Shown: positions 51,702 through 61,255, counted from the stretch's first letter. The stretch: 64,000 nucleotides of DNA from JACKJP01 sp050249695 (GCA_050249695.1 JBFWQA010000001.1:868001-932000); one strand, 5' to 3'. Notes: a model not told the origin generated them from the sequence alone. Made by a program: numbers and translations.

Positions 51702-52994
51702 TTACTTGCGCTTGCCCACGGAAATATAGTCGCGGCGCGTTGCACCCGTATAGAGCTGGCGCGGGCGGCCGATCTTCTGGCGCGGGTCCTCGATCATTTC
51801 CTTCCACTGCGCGATCCACCCGACGGTACGGGCGACGGCGAAGAGCACCGTGAACATCGAGGTGGGGAAGCCCATCGCCTTGAGCGTGATGCCCGAATAG
51901 AAATCGATGTTGGGGTACAGTTTCTTCTCGACGAAATAATCGTCCTGAAGCGCGATCCGCTCCAGTTCCATGGCGACATCGAGCAGCGGGTCGTCCTTGA
52001 TCCCGACTTCCTGAAGCACTTCATGGCAGGTCTTCTGCATGACGCGCGCACGCGGATCATAATTCTTGTAGACGCGGTGACCGAAGCCCATCAGGCGGAA
52101 CGGATCGTCCTTGTCCTTGGCGCGGGCGATGAACTCGGGAATCCGGTCCACGCTGCCGATCTCGTCCAGCATCTTCAGCGCCGCCTCATTGGCGCCGCCA
52201 TGCGCGGGGCCCCAAAGGCACGCGATACCCGCCGCGATGCAGGCGAACGGATTGGCGCCCGAAGAACCGGCCAGCCTTACGGTCGAGGTCGATGCGTTCT
52301 GTTCGTGGTCGGCATGGAGGATGAAAATCCGGTCCATCGCGCGCGAAAGCACGGGATTGACCTCATATTCCTCGCAAGGAACCGCAAAGCACATGTGGAG
52401 GAAGTTCGACGAGTAATCCAGTGCGTTGCGCGGATAGATGAACGGCTGTCCGACCGAATATTTGTAGGCCATCGCCGCCAGCGTCGGCATCTTGGCGATC
52501 ATCCGTATGGAGGCCACGAGCCGCTGGTAGGGATCGGAGATATCGGTTGAGTCATGGTAGAAGGCGGACATCGCGCCGACCGAACCCGTCAGGATGGCCA
52601 TTGGATGCGCATCGCGGCGGAAACCGGTGAAGAACCGGGTCATCTGCTCGTGCACCATCGTGTGATTTGTCACACGGCCGACGAAGTCGCGCTTCTGCTG
52701 ATCTGTCGGCAGTTCGCCGTAAAGCAGCAGATAGCAGGTCTCCAGGAAATCGCCCTGTTCCGCGACCTGTTCGATTGGGTAACCACGATAGAGCAGAACC
52801 CCTTCGTCGCCGTCGATATAGGTGATCTGGGATTCGCAGCTCGCCGTCGAGGTGAAGCCGGGATCATAGGTAAATGCGCCGGACTTGGCATACAGCGCGC
52901 TGATGTCCACGACATCGGGTCCGATCGTGCCTTTGTGTACCGGGAATTCGTGGGTCGTTCCCTCGAGGTTGAGCGTGGCCTTGTTCTCGTTCAT
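51702..52994 (-). CDS. gltA: Citrate synthase
   Basis: Condenses acetyl-CoA and oxaloacetate, first step of the TCA cycle. Type II (hexameric-type) enzyme of 430 aa with the histidines in HADHEQNASTSTVR and GFGHRVYKNYDPRA and the late aspartate in NIDFYSG. The start at 52994 (MNENKATL) is chosen over 53000 and 53012 by family length; GAGAGGATTG lies just upstream. Convergent with lpxB. Confidence 0.96.
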   Translation of the reverse strand: MNENKATLNLEGTTHEFPVHKGTIGPDVVDISALYAKSGAFTYDPGFTSTASCESQITYIDGDEGVLLYRGYPIEQVAEQGDFLETCYLLLYGELPTDQQKRDFVGRVTNHTMVHEQMTRFFTGFRRDAHPMAILTGSVGAMSAFYHDSTDISDPYQRLVASIRMIAKMPTLAAMAYKYSVGQPFIYPRNALDYSSNFLHMCFAVPCEEYEVNPVLSRAMDRIFILHADHEQNASTSTVRLAGSSGANPFACIAAGIACLWGPAHGGANEAALKMLDEIGSVDRIPEFIARAKDKDDPFRLMGFGHRVYKNYDPRARVMQKTCHEVLQEVGIKDDPLLDVAMELERIALQDDYFVEKKLYPNIDFYSGITLKAMGFPTSMFTVLFAVARTVGWIAQWKEMIEDPRQKIGRPRQLYTGATRRDYISVGKRK

Positions 52995-53193
52995 TGGCAT
53001 CAATCCTCTCATGTCGTCCAGCCGTCGCGGATGCGCCGGAAGGCTTTCAAGATTTTTATCTGAACCAGTTCGGCAAGGGAGTCGAGCCGACGGCTTTCGG
53101 TCGTTCGCGGCGGCCCGTTATTGCCATAATCTGGTATCGCATTTACCTGCTATTCGCAAGTGCAGCACGGGCGCGGGACAGGTTGTCGGAAGG

Positions 53194-54630
53194 CTACATG
53201 CGAGCCAGCGCGTCATCCAGCCGCCCCAGCGATTCGTCTCTTCCGAGGACCGCCAGGACATCGAAGATTCCCGGCGACGTCGTGCGGCCGGTGAGGGCGG
53301 CGCGCAATGGCTGCGCGACCTTGCCCAGCTTGAGGCCGGCGCCCTCGGCGAACTGCCGTATGGCTTCTTCCAGCAAGCCGGCTTCCCATCCCGGAGTTGC
53401 CGCGAGAGCCTCGCGGGCGCCTTTCAGGGTATCAAGGCCCGCCGCATCCAGCAATTGCGATGCTTTGTCATCGGGCGACAATGGGCGCGTGGCAACGAGA
53501 AAACTAGCACCATCAATAAGTTCGACAAGAGTCTTCGCTCTTTCCTTCAAGCCGGGCATGGCTTGGCGAAGTGCGGCCCGCTTGCCGTCGTCGAGACATG
53601 CGGCAAATGCCGGTCCGCCGGGCAGATATTGCAGCGAGGCGAGCAGGGCATCGGTCAACGCGTCATCTTCGCTGGCCCGCATATAATGGCCGTTGAGATT
53701 CTCCAGCTTGGCGAAATCGAACCGCGCGGCCGACTTGCCGATCCCGTCCAGCGAGAACCATTCGATCATCTGCCCGGTCGAGAAAATCTCGTCATCGCCA
53801 TGGCTCCATCCGAGCCGCGCGAGATAGTTGCGCATCGCGTCGGGCAGGTACCCCATGGCCCGGTACGCCTCTACCCCGAGAGCCCCGTGCCGCTTGGAGA
53901 GCTTGGCGCCGTCCGGCCCGTGGATGAGCGGGATATGCGCCATCACGGGCACGTCCCATCCCAGTGCGCGATAAATCTGCGATTGCCGCGCGGCATTCGT
54001 CAGGTGATCGACGCCGCGGATGATATGGGTGACGCCCATATCGTGGTCATCGACGACGACGGAGAGATTGTAGGTCGGGTTGCGGTCGCTGCGCAGGATG
54101 ATCAGGTCGTCGAGGTCCTTGTTGGGAATGACCACGCGGCCCTGCACCTGATCGTCCACGACCGTCTCGCCCTCCTGCGGCGCGCGGAACCGGATGGCCG
54201 GCGTCACGCCGGAGGGTGCATCGGAGGGGTCGCGGTCGCGCCAGGTGCCGTCGTAGCGTGGCGGCCGGCCCTCGGCCATCGCTTTCTCCCGCATCGCCAC
54301 GAGTTCTTCCTGCGTTGAATAGCAGCGATAGGCATTGCCGGATGCCAGCAGCGCCTCGACAACCTCTCGATGTCGTTCCGCCCGCGCAAATTGCGAAACA
54401 GGCTCCCCATCCCAGTCCAGTCCCAGCCATTTCAATCCATCCAGAATGGCGTCCACGGCTTCCTGGGTCGACCGCTCGCGATCGGTATCCTCGATACGCA
54501 GCAGCATCCGGCCCTGGTTTGCCTTGGAGAACAGCCAGTTGAACAACGCCGTCCTGGCGCCGCCAATGTGCAGAAAGCCCGTCGGCGAAGGAGCAAATCG
54601 GGTAACGACGGGATTTGTGCTGCCGGCCAT
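53194..54630 (-). CDS. gltX: Glutamyl-tRNA synthetase
   Basis: Class I synthetase. The HIGH motif is in RFAPSPTGFLHIGGART (about residues 9-25) and the KMSKS equivalent is KLSKRHGALG. 478 aa. The start at 54630 (MAGSTNPVVT) has GGAGG 5 nt upstream; the upstream open frame runs antisense through comEC and is not coding. It is divergent from comEC, with 106 bp between starts. It is 181 bp upstream of gltA on the same strand. Confidence 0.95.
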   Translation of the reverse strand: MAGSTNPVVTRFAPSPTGFLHIGGARTALFNWLFSKANQGRMLLRIEDTDRERSTQEAVDAILDGLKWLGLDWDGEPVSQFARAERHREVVEALLASGNAYRCYSTQEELVAMREKAMAEGRPPRYDGTWRDRDPSDAPSGVTPAIRFRAPQEGETVVDDQVQGRVVIPNKDLDDLIILRSDRNPTYNLSVVVDDHDMGVTHIIRGVDHLTNAARQSQIYRALGWDVPVMAHIPLIHGPDGAKLSKRHGALGVEAYRAMGYLPDAMRNYLARLGWSHGDDEIFSTGQMIEWFSLDGIGKSAARFDFAKLENLNGHYMRASEDDALTDALLASLQYLPGGPAFAACLDDGKRAALRQAMPGLKERAKTLVELIDGASFLVATRPLSPDDKASQLLDAAGLDTLKGAREALAATPGWEAGLLEEAIRQFAEGAGLKLGKVAQPLRAALTGRTTSPGIFDVLAVLGRDESLGRLDDALARM

Positions 54631-54736
54631 GAATCCTCCGGATATGAACTTGGGAAATGTCGAGCGTGAACGGGACCGGCAGTCGTGTAGCATGCACGAC
54701 TGGCGAGATAAACGGCGCCTTCGGGGAAACGTCTCG

Positions 54737-56899
54737 ATGACAGACACCGCGGACGAAGCGTGGACGCAGGAAGGAGCGCGCGGCCGGACACGGGCGCGGG
54801 CCGGGTCGGGCAGGCTCTCGCGTTTCTTTGATGAGCAGGCCGATCGATTCTTTCTGTGGATACCGGTTCTCCTCGCCGCCGGCGCGGCCTTCCATCTGGG
54901 CGCGGGCCGCGAACCCGATGTCATGATCACCGTGTTCGCCTTCGCTTCGCTCGCGGTGGCGGCATTTTTTTTGCGCGGTCGCTTCCCGGCCTTTCTGCTC
55001 TGCACGGCCGTCGCCACCTTTGCCGGCGGTGTGTTGCTGGCTTCCTGGACGTCGATGCGGCACGCCAACGATAGGCTCCTGTCGGCGCGCGCGGGTCCGG
55101 TCGAATTCACGGCCACGATCGAGAGTATCGACCGGTTCGCGAACGGCCGTCAGCGTGCGCTCCTGAAGCTCGAGGAAGCGCCCGACTCACTACCAGCCCG
55201 GGTACGGGTGAGTTGGCCGGGCGGGGAAGCCTTTGCGGCGGGAGAGCGCATCTCCGGGCGTGCGATCCTGCTGCCGCCGCCCGACGAAGCTGTTCCAGAC
55301 GGCTACAATTTCCGGCGCGAGGCGTTCTTCAATGGCTTCGGGGCCGTCGGATATACGCTCGGCCCGCCGCAACGCCTTGCCGACGCGGCACCCGATACGC
55401 TCGCCTTGCGTATTGAACGGGCAAGAAGCCGCCTTGCCGACAGGATCATAGCCTCTCTTCCCGGCGGCGCCGGCGCGATCGCAGCCGCGCTTTTGACCGG
55501 TAAACGAAGCACTATAGAGGAAGACGCGACCGAGGCCCTGCGGATTTCCGGCCTGGGGCATCTGCTGGCCATCTCCGGCCTGCATATGGTGTTGGTGAGC
55601 GGCACTGTTTTCTATGCCTTGCGCCTGCTTCTGGTGTTGATACCCGGCTTTGCCTTGCGCTATCCGGCCAAGCGCATCGCGGCGTTCGGTGCAATTCTCG
55701 CCGCGACCGGCTTTCTTGTGATTTCCGGCGCCGCCATAGCGACGGTGCGCGCCTATGTGATGCTCCTCATTATGCTCGTCGCCGTCATCGCCGACCGTCC
55801 GGCGATCTCGCTGCGCAACCTCGCGCTGGCAGCGTTCGTCGTGATCGTGCTTCACCCTCAGTCCGTCGCGGGCGCCAGCTTTCAGATGTCCTTTGCCGCG
55901 ACGACGGCCTTGATCGCAGCCTATGAGGCGAGCGGCGGCCTTAGATTCCGCTGGTTCGAGAAGCCGGCGGCCGGGCATGTGGGCAAGGCGGCACGGCTAT
56001 TTGTCGGCTTTCTGGCGGCCATCTTCTTCACGACGCTCGTCGCCGGCCTTGCGACGAGCATTTTCGGCGCCTACCACTTCAACCGCATGACGCCCTTCTC
56101 GCTGCTGGCGAATGTGGCGGCGATGCCGGTGGTTACGCTGATCGTCATGCCCTTCGGGGTCCTGGGCCTCGCATTGATGCCGATCGGGCTCGACTGGCTG
56201 GCCTGGCCGGTGATGGGTTGGGGCATCGATGCGGTTACCGACATTGCGACGGCGGTCGCCGGGCTGGAGGGCGCCGACCTGACGGTACCGTCCTTTCCGC
56301 TCGCAACCCTCGTCCTGATCACCGTCAGCGGTCTGTGGATGTGTCTGTGGCGCGGCCCGGTGCGCATGCTCGGTCTCGCGGGGCTGGTTCTCGGTATCGG
56401 AGCCGCGGCGATCCTGGCCGAGCGACCTGCGGCGCTGATCGACCGCGACGGCTATCTCGTCGCCCTGCGCGATGGTGACGGTCTTCTGATCACCGGCACG
56501 CGCAAGGTCGGATATGTCATCGATGTCTGGACGCGACGTCTCGGCCTTGATGATGACGCCGTCAGCTTCACGCGCTGCACGCAATCGGTATGCATGGCCG
56601 AGCTTGCGACAATGTCCGTCGCGCTGGTCGATACAAGGCAGACCCGGCAATGGGCGCATCTGTGCGGCCGCGCCGACTTCATCGTTCTCAGCGGCTGGAA
56701 AAGCGGAACCCATTTCCTCCCAGAATGCGCCGGGAAGATCATCGATCGCGACGACAGGGATCGAATGGGCGCCATCGCCATATACACCGAGGCGACCGGT
56801 TACCGCCTGGAGGCCGCGAGACCCCGGTCCGCCGGTCGCTACTGGGCCCTTCATGCGGTGTCAGGCTACCGACGTGCTAATACTGCCGGAAAAGACTGA
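54737..56899 (+). CDS. comEC: ComEC/Rec2-family DNA-uptake channel protein
   Basis: Polytopic membrane protein related to the channel that carries single-stranded DNA across the inner membrane in transformation. 720 aa from 54737 (MTDTADEAW). After two N-terminal helices there is a DUF4131-like soluble region (about 105-210) and then the Competence domain, with GHLLAISGLHMVLVSG around residues 270-290 and many helices. The C-terminal 180 residues lack the metallo-beta-lactamase HxHxDH motif of Bacillus ComEC. Its 3' end overlaps that of convergent lexA by 23 bp. Whether it supports transformation here is unknown. Confidence 0.88.
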   Translation: MTDTADEAWTQEGARGRTRARAGSGRLSRFFDEQADRFFLWIPVLLAAGAAFHLGAGREPDVMITVFAFASLAVAAFFLRGRFPAFLLCTAVATFAGGVLLASWTSMRHANDRLLSARAGPVEFTATIESIDRFANGRQRALLKLEEAPDSLPARVRVSWPGGEAFAAGERISGRAILLPPPDEAVPDGYNFRREAFFNGFGAVGYTLGPPQRLADAAPDTLALRIERARSRLADRIIASLPGGAGAIAAALLTGKRSTIEEDATEALRISGLGHLLAISGLHMVLVSGTVFYALRLLLVLIPGFALRYPAKRIAAFGAILAATGFLVISGAAIATVRAYVMLLIMLVAVIADRPAISLRNLALAAFVVIVLHPQSVAGASFQMSFAATTALIAAYEASGGLRFRWFEKPAAGHVGKAARLFVGFLAAIFFTTLVAGLATSIFGAYHFNRMTPFSLLANVAAMPVVTLIVMPFGVLGLALMPIGLDWLAWPVMGWGIDAVTDIATAVAGLEGADLTVPSFPLATLVLITVSGLWMCLWRGPVRMLGLAGLVLGIGAAAILAERPAALIDRDGYLVALRDGDGLLITGTRKVGYVIDVWTRRLGLDDDAVSFTRCTQSVCMAELATMSVALVDTRQTRQWAHLCGRADFIVLSGWKSGTHFLPECAGKIIDRDDRDRMGAIAIYTEATGYRLEAARPRSAGRYWALHAVSGYRRANTAGKD

Positions 56900-57566
56900 C
56901 CAGACGTCCCTGAATTCGCACACGCTCCGGACCGAAGATGCGCGTTTCATAGGCGGGATTGGCGGCCTCAAGCGCGATCGAATTGCCCTTTCGGCGCAGT
57001 CGCTTCAGCGTTGCTTCCTCATCGTCGACGAGGGCGACGACGATATCGCCCGTATTGGCGGTATCGGATTTGCGGATGATGACGGTATCGCCATCTAGAA
57101 TGCCGGCTTCGATCATCGAATCGCCGCGCACTTCAAGCGCGAAATGCTCCCCGCCGGTCAGAAGCGCAGCGGGCACGGGCACTGAATGGGAATGATTCTG
57201 GATCGCCGAAATCGGCGTGCCGGCGGCGATCCGTCCCATGACGGGAACGGCCACCGTTTCCGGCGCGTCGGGTGAGGGACGCATCGGCTTGCGGCCGAGA
57301 CTTCCCTCGATGACGTTGGGAGCAAAGCCGCGTCGCGAGGCCGGCGCGACCGCCTCGGGCAGGCGCATGACCTCAAGCGCCCGCGCCCTGTGCGGCAGAC
57401 GCCGGATGAAGCCGCGCTCCTCCAGCGCCATGATGAGTCGGTGAATGCCGGACTTCGATTTGAGATCCAGCGCGTCCTTCATTTCATCGAAGGAGGGCGG
57501 GACGCCGTCTTCCTTCAGACGGTCGTTGATGAACAGGAGCAGTTCCAGCTGTTTCTGCGTTAGCAT
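56877..57566 (-). CDS. lexA: LexA repressor, SOS regulator
   Basis: SOS repressor that self-cleaves when RecA is activated. The N-terminal winged helix-turn-helix is at residues 1-66 (PPSFDEMKDALDLKSKSGIHRL). The cleavage site Ala115-Gly116 (RIAAGTP) and the Ser150 (RGDSMIEAG) / Lys188 (ATLKRL) dyad are intact. 229 aa, start at 57566 (MLTQKQLELL). It has its own promoter with an overlapping LexA box 79 bp upstream, so it is autoregulated. Confidence 0.96.
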   Translation of the reverse strand: MLTQKQLELLLFINDRLKEDGVPPSFDEMKDALDLKSKSGIHRLIMALEERGFIRRLPHRARALEVMRLPEAVAPASRRGFAPNVIEGSLGRKPMRPSPDAPETVAVPVMGRIAAGTPISAIQNHSHSVPVPAALLTGGEHFALEVRGDSMIEAGILDGDTVIIRKSDTANTGDIVVALVDDEEATLKRLRRKGNSIALEAANPAYETRIFGPERVRIQGRLVSLFRQY

Positions 57567-57600
57567 CTCGCACCCTCGTCCCAATGCCCGATCGGTTCCC

Positions 57601-57662
57601 GCGGAACACGGCCGCCGCGGACAAATCAGGAACAAACATTAGTCGTTCTGTTTGTGTTCCGC
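57601..57662. repeat. Inverted repeat GCGGAACAC / GTGTTCCGC in the lexA leader
   Basis: GCGGAACAC at 57601-57609 is the exact reverse complement of GTGTTCCGC at 57654-57662, 44 bp apart. The second copy overlaps the LexA box; the first lies in the transcribed leader and is part of a local palindrome GTTCC-CGC-GGAAC (57595-57607). Confidence 0.45.
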
Positions 57663-57664
57663 AA
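57636..57664 (-). promoter_or_regulatory. Promoter of lexA
   Basis: On the minus strand TTGCGG (57664-57659), 17-bp spacer, TAATGT (57641-57636). The spacer contains the LexA box, so bound LexA would block RNA polymerase. Confidence 0.65.
57645..57659 (+). promoter_or_regulatory. LexA (SOS) box
   Basis: GTTC-TGTTTGT-GTTC, an exact match to the alphaproteobacterial GTTC-N7-GTTC operator. It sits between the -35 and -10 of lexA. Confidence 0.85.
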
Positions 57665-57680
57665 GCGGTTAACAACGGGT

Positions 57681-58913
57681 TTACGGATTGGGCGAGCCGG
57701 CGAAAATATCTAAATATATGAATTCGCAAGTGGTTCCGGCCGCTGCCGAAGGCGCGAAAGGCGGACGGACGATAAGGATGTCGGCGCTTGCCAATGTGGA
57801 CAGCATGGAACTGTCCTGACTCGAAAACGCCGTCGCGACGAAACCTGATTCCCCTGCTGCAAGCGTCGCCCTCATATAGTCCTCGCGCTGGTCGTTTTCG
57901 GGCAGTTCGTGACCGAGGAATGCCTTGTGCCGCCTTGAATAGCCGGTCGCGTCGATGCCTGAGAGAGCCGCGACCAGGGGCAGCAGGAAGATGCGGGCAC
58001 AGACCAGCGCCGAAACCGGATTGCCCGGCAGGCCTAGGATGCGCATCGCGCCGAGTCGGGCCGACATCAGCGGTTTGCCCGGCCGCATGGCGATCTTCCA
58101 GAAGTCCATCTCCGCCCCGGCTGCGATGAGGGCAGGGCCGACCAGATCGTGATCGCCGACGCTGGCGCCGCCGAGCGTGACCAGAACGTCGGCTTCGGCG
58201 CGACGCGACGATTCGATCGCTTGCGCGAGTGCCTCGGGCGAATCGCGCACGATCCCCAGATCGATGACCTGCCCCCCGGCGCGCCGGACGAGCGCGGCGA
58301 TCCCGTAGGCGTTCGAGGCGACGATCTGGCTTGGCCCGGCCTCTTCGCCGGCGCGTACGAGTTCGTCGCCGGTGGAGAAGATCGCGACGCGCGGACGCGG
58401 CCGGCAGGCGACGGTGCCATGTCCCATGGCGGCGGCGAGGGAAAGATCGCGTGGTCCGAGCCGGCGGCCGGCGGGCAGAAGGGTCTGCCCCGCGTGGAAA
58501 TCGATGCCCCTGCGGCGGATGTGCCGGCCGGCCGGCTGCGGCTCGTCAATGATGATAGTGTCGCCCTCTCGGGTGCAGTTTTCCTGTATGACGATCGTAT
58601 CCGTGCCTTCAGGCAGCGGCGCCCCGGTGAATATACGGATCGCCTGCATCTCGCCGACGATGCGGTTGGCCGCGTGGCCGGCGGCCGCTTCGTCGATGAC
58701 ATGCAGGGTCGCGGGCAATGACGAGAGCGATGCGTGTCGGATGGCATAGCCGTCCATCGCGGACATGTCGGCAGGCGGCTGGTCGCGCCGCGCGGCGAGA
58801 GAGACGGCGAGGATGCGTCCGTCCGCCTCATCCAGCGTGACGGCCTCTTGCCCCGCGGGTGTCGCGTCGGCAACGATCCTGCGCAGGGCCTCAGCTACCG
58901 GCGTCAAAGCCAT
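57681..58913 (-). CDS. moeA: Molybdopterin molybdenumtransferase
   Basis: Inserts molybdate into adenylylated molybdopterin. N-terminal segment PPADMSAMDGYAIRH, the central MoaB/Mog-like domain with FSTGDELV, SNAYGI, LVTLGGASVGDHDLV and PGKPL, and a C-terminal beta-barrel domain. 410 aa. It ends 17 bp upstream of the lexA promoter and lies 4 bp after moaC. Confidence 0.94.
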   Translation of the reverse strand: MALTPVAEALRRIVADATPAGQEAVTLDEADGRILAVSLAARRDQPPADMSAMDGYAIRHASLSSLPATLHVIDEAAAGHAANRIVGEMQAIRIFTGAPLPEGTDTIVIQENCTREGDTIIIDEPQPAGRHIRRRGIDFHAGQTLLPAGRRLGPRDLSLAAAMGHGTVACRPRPRVAIFSTGDELVRAGEEAGPSQIVASNAYGIAALVRRAGGQVIDLGIVRDSPEALAQAIESSRRAEADVLVTLGGASVGDHDLVGPALIAAGAEMDFWKIAMRPGKPLMSARLGAMRILGLPGNPVSALVCARIFLLPLVAALSGIDATGYSRRHKAFLGHELPENDQREDYMRATLAAGESGFVATAFSSQDSSMLSTLASADILIVRPPFAPSAAAGTTCEFIYLDIFAGSPNP

Positions 58914-58917
58914 GCGA

Positions 58918-59412
58918 TCAGGCCTTTCCTGTTTCGGCCTGCCAGTCGCCCGATTTGCCGCCGGTTTTGGAGACCAGACGGATAGATCCGATCTCCATGG
59001 ATTTTTCGATCGCTTTCGCCATGTCGTAGATCGTGAGCGCCGCCACGGAAACGGCCGTCAGCGCCTCCATCTCCACGCCCGTCTTGCCGGTAAGCTGGAC
59101 CTCGGCGGTGATGCGGATGCCGGGAAGGGTCTCATCCGGCGCGAGATCGACGGCGATCTTGGTCAACGCCAGCGGATGGCAGAGCGGAATGAGTTCGGCG
59201 GTCCTTTTCGCCGCCTGAATCCCCGCGATTCGCGCAACGCCGAGAACGTCGCCCTTGGGGGCGTTGCCCTCCATGATCGCCTTCAGCGTCGCCGGGCCCA
59301 TCCGCACGTGCCCTTCGGCGACGGCGACACGGCGGGTCGCCGCCTTGCCGCCGACATCCACCATATGCGCCGCGCCTGTTTCATCCAGATGGGTGAGACG
59401 CTCGCCTGCCAT
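58918..59412 (-). CDS. moaC: Cyclic pyranopterin monophosphate synthase
   Basis: Second enzyme of molybdenum cofactor synthesis, forming cPMP. The motifs MVDVGGKAATRR, KRTAELIPLCHPLAL and GVEMEALTAVSVAALTIYDMAKA hold the active-site residues. 164 aa. It lies 3 bp after trpC and is followed by moeA. Confidence 0.95.
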   Translation of the reverse strand: MAGERLTHLDETGAAHMVDVGGKAATRRVAVAEGHVRMGPATLKAIMEGNAPKGDVLGVARIAGIQAAKRTAELIPLCHPLALTKIAVDLAPDETLPGIRITAEVQLTGKTGVEMEALTAVSVAALTIYDMAKAIEKSMEIGSIRLVSKTGGKSGDWQAETGKA

Positions 59413-59415
59413 GGA

Positions 59416-60231
59416 TTATTCCGCCGCGCTGCGCGCAGCTCCCGTGTCGAGCAGCTCGCGCGTCGCGGCCGCCACATCGTCGCGGCGCATGAGGCTTTCT
59501 CCGACCAGGAACGCGTGTATGCCGGCGCGGTTCAGGCGCACGATGTCGGCGGGAGAGAAAATGCCGCTCTCGCCGACGACAAGCCGCTCTTCCGGCACCC
59601 TTGGAGCCAATTGCTCTGATGTCTCGAGCGTCGTCTCGAAGCTACGCAGATTGCGATTGTTGATCCCGATCAGCTCCGAGGAAAGCCGCAGGGCGCGATC
59701 GAGTTCCTCCGCATCGTGAACCTCGATCAGGCTGTCCATGCCCCATTTTCCGGCCTCCGCTTCCAGCGCGGCAGCTTCCGCGTCGCTGACGGACGCCATG
59801 ATGATGAGGATGCAGTCGGCGCCGAGCGCCCGCGCTTCGGCCACCTGATAAGGCTCGTACATGAAATCCTTGCGAAGCACCGGCAGCGATACCGCTTCGC
59901 GCGCGGCGACGAGAAACTCCGGCGCGCCCTGGAAGGAAGGGGCGTCGGTGAGGACCGACAGGCAGGCGGCGCCGCCGGCCTCATAGGCCCGGGCGAGGGA
60001 AGGGGGATCGAAATCGGCCCTGATCAACCCTTTCGAAGGGCTCGCTTTCTTGATCTCCGCGATGAGCGCGTCGCCACGCGCCTCGATCTGCGCCCGCAAC
60101 GCGCGCGCGAAACCGCGAACCGCGGGTGCCTTTTCCGCCGCGCGGCACACGGCATCATAGCTCGCGCGCGCCTTCGCCTCGGCGATCTCGGCCCGCTTGT
60201 AGGTTTCGATGCGCTTGAGAATGTCAGCCAT
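59416..60231 (-). CDS. trpC: Indole-3-glycerol phosphate synthase
   Basis: TIM-barrel enzyme of tryptophan synthesis. IAEIKKASPSKGLIR, PVLRKDFMYEPYQV, GINNRNLRSF and VVGESGIFSPADI are diagnostic. 271 aa. Monofunctional, not fused to TrpF. Its start overlaps the trpD end by 8 bp. Confidence 0.96.
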   Translation of the reverse strand: MADILKRIETYKRAEIAEAKARASYDAVCRAAEKAPAVRGFARALRAQIEARGDALIAEIKKASPSKGLIRADFDPPSLARAYEAGGAACLSVLTDAPSFQGAPEFLVAAREAVSLPVLRKDFMYEPYQVAEARALGADCILIIMASVSDAEAAALEAEAGKWGMDSLIEVHDAEELDRALRLSSELIGINNRNLRSFETTLETSEQLAPRVPEERLVVGESGIFSPADIVRLNRAGIHAFLVGESLMRRDDVAAATRELLDTGAARSAAE

Positions 60232-61246
60232 GGGCGTCCTTCGATACGGCGACGAGCCTGTTCAGCGTTTCGGCGGCCCGGCCGCTGTCAATCATGTCGG
60301 CCGCGATCGCCGCGCCTTCCTTCAGATCTGCGGCTTTGTCAGCGATGACGAGGCTCGCGGCCGCGTTCAGCAGCACGATATCACGATACGCGCCTTCGGA
60401 ACCGGCCAGTACGGCGCTCAGGGCTTCGGCATTGTGCGCGGCGTCGCCCCCCTTCAGTTCCGTCGGCATGGCCCGCGAAAGCCCGGCATCCTCCGGCGCA
60501 ACCTCAAATGTGCGCACGCGGCCGCCGGCCAGTTCGGCAACCAGCGTCGCGCCGGTAACCGTCATCTCGTCGAGCCCGTCAGTGCCATGCACGACCCAGA
60601 CCTTCTCCGCGCCCAGATTGTGCATGACATGGGCAAGCGGTTCCACCCATTCGGCGGCGAAGACGCCGAGCAACTGACGCCGCGTTCCCGCCGGGTTGGA
60701 AAGGGGGCCGAGCAGATTGAAAATCGTCCTGGTGCCGAGTTCCACGCGGCTCGGGCCGACATGCTTCATCGCCGCGTGATGCGACGGGGCGAACATGAAT
60801 CCGACGCCGGCGTCGCGAATGCATCGTGCGATACGTTCCGGACCGATCTCGATGTCGACGCCGAGCGCCGTCAGAACATCGGCGGCCCCGGACTTCGACG
60901 AGAGCGCCCGGTTGCCGTGTTTCGCGACCGGCACGCCGGCCGCCGCGACCACGAGCGCGGTGCAGGTCGAAATATTATATGTGCCGGAGGCGTCGCCGCC
61001 GGTACCGACGATATCGATGGCGTCTTTCGGCGCGACGACCCGCAGCATCTTGGCGCGCATCGTGCGGGCGGCGCCGGTGATTTCCTCAACCGTCTCGCCG
61101 CGCACCCGCATCGCCATCAGCATGCCGCCGATCTGCGAAGGCGTGGCCTCGCCCGACATCAGCACGTCGAACGCGTCCGTCGCCTCCTGCGTGCCCAGCG
61201 TCTCGCCAGCGGCCAGTTTCGCGAGCGTCGGTTTCAGATCACCCAT
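60224..61246 (-). CDS. trpD: Anthranilate phosphoribosyltransferase
   Basis: Transfers phosphoribosyl to anthranilate. PRPP-binding GTGGDASGTYNIST, KHGNRALSSKSGAADVLTALG and the AEWVEPLAHVMHNLGAEKVWVVHG segment are present. 340 aa. No trpG lies between it and ppiD, in keeping with rhizobia where the glutaminase is fused to TrpE elsewhere. Confidence 0.96.
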   Translation of the reverse strand: MGDLKPTLAKLAAGETLGTQEATDAFDVLMSGEATPSQIGGMLMAMRVRGETVEEITGAARTMRAKMLRVVAPKDAIDIVGTGGDASGTYNISTCTALVVAAAGVPVAKHGNRALSSKSGAADVLTALGVDIEIGPERIARCIRDAGVGFMFAPSHHAAMKHVGPSRVELGTRTIFNLLGPLSNPAGTRRQLLGVFAAEWVEPLAHVMHNLGAEKVWVVHGTDGLDEMTVTGATLVAELAGGRVRTFEVAPEDAGLSRAMPTELKGGDAAHNAEALSAVLAGSEGAYRDIVLLNAAASLVIADKAADLKEGAAIAADMIDSGRAAETLNRLVAVSKDAHG

Positions 61247-61255
61247 CGTTCCGTC

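Noticed and set aside
56877..56899. Frameshift in comEC or lexA suggested by the overlap
   Set aside because: Both proteins have normal C-termini; LexA ends QGRLVSLFRQY as in the family, so this is a simple convergent overlap.
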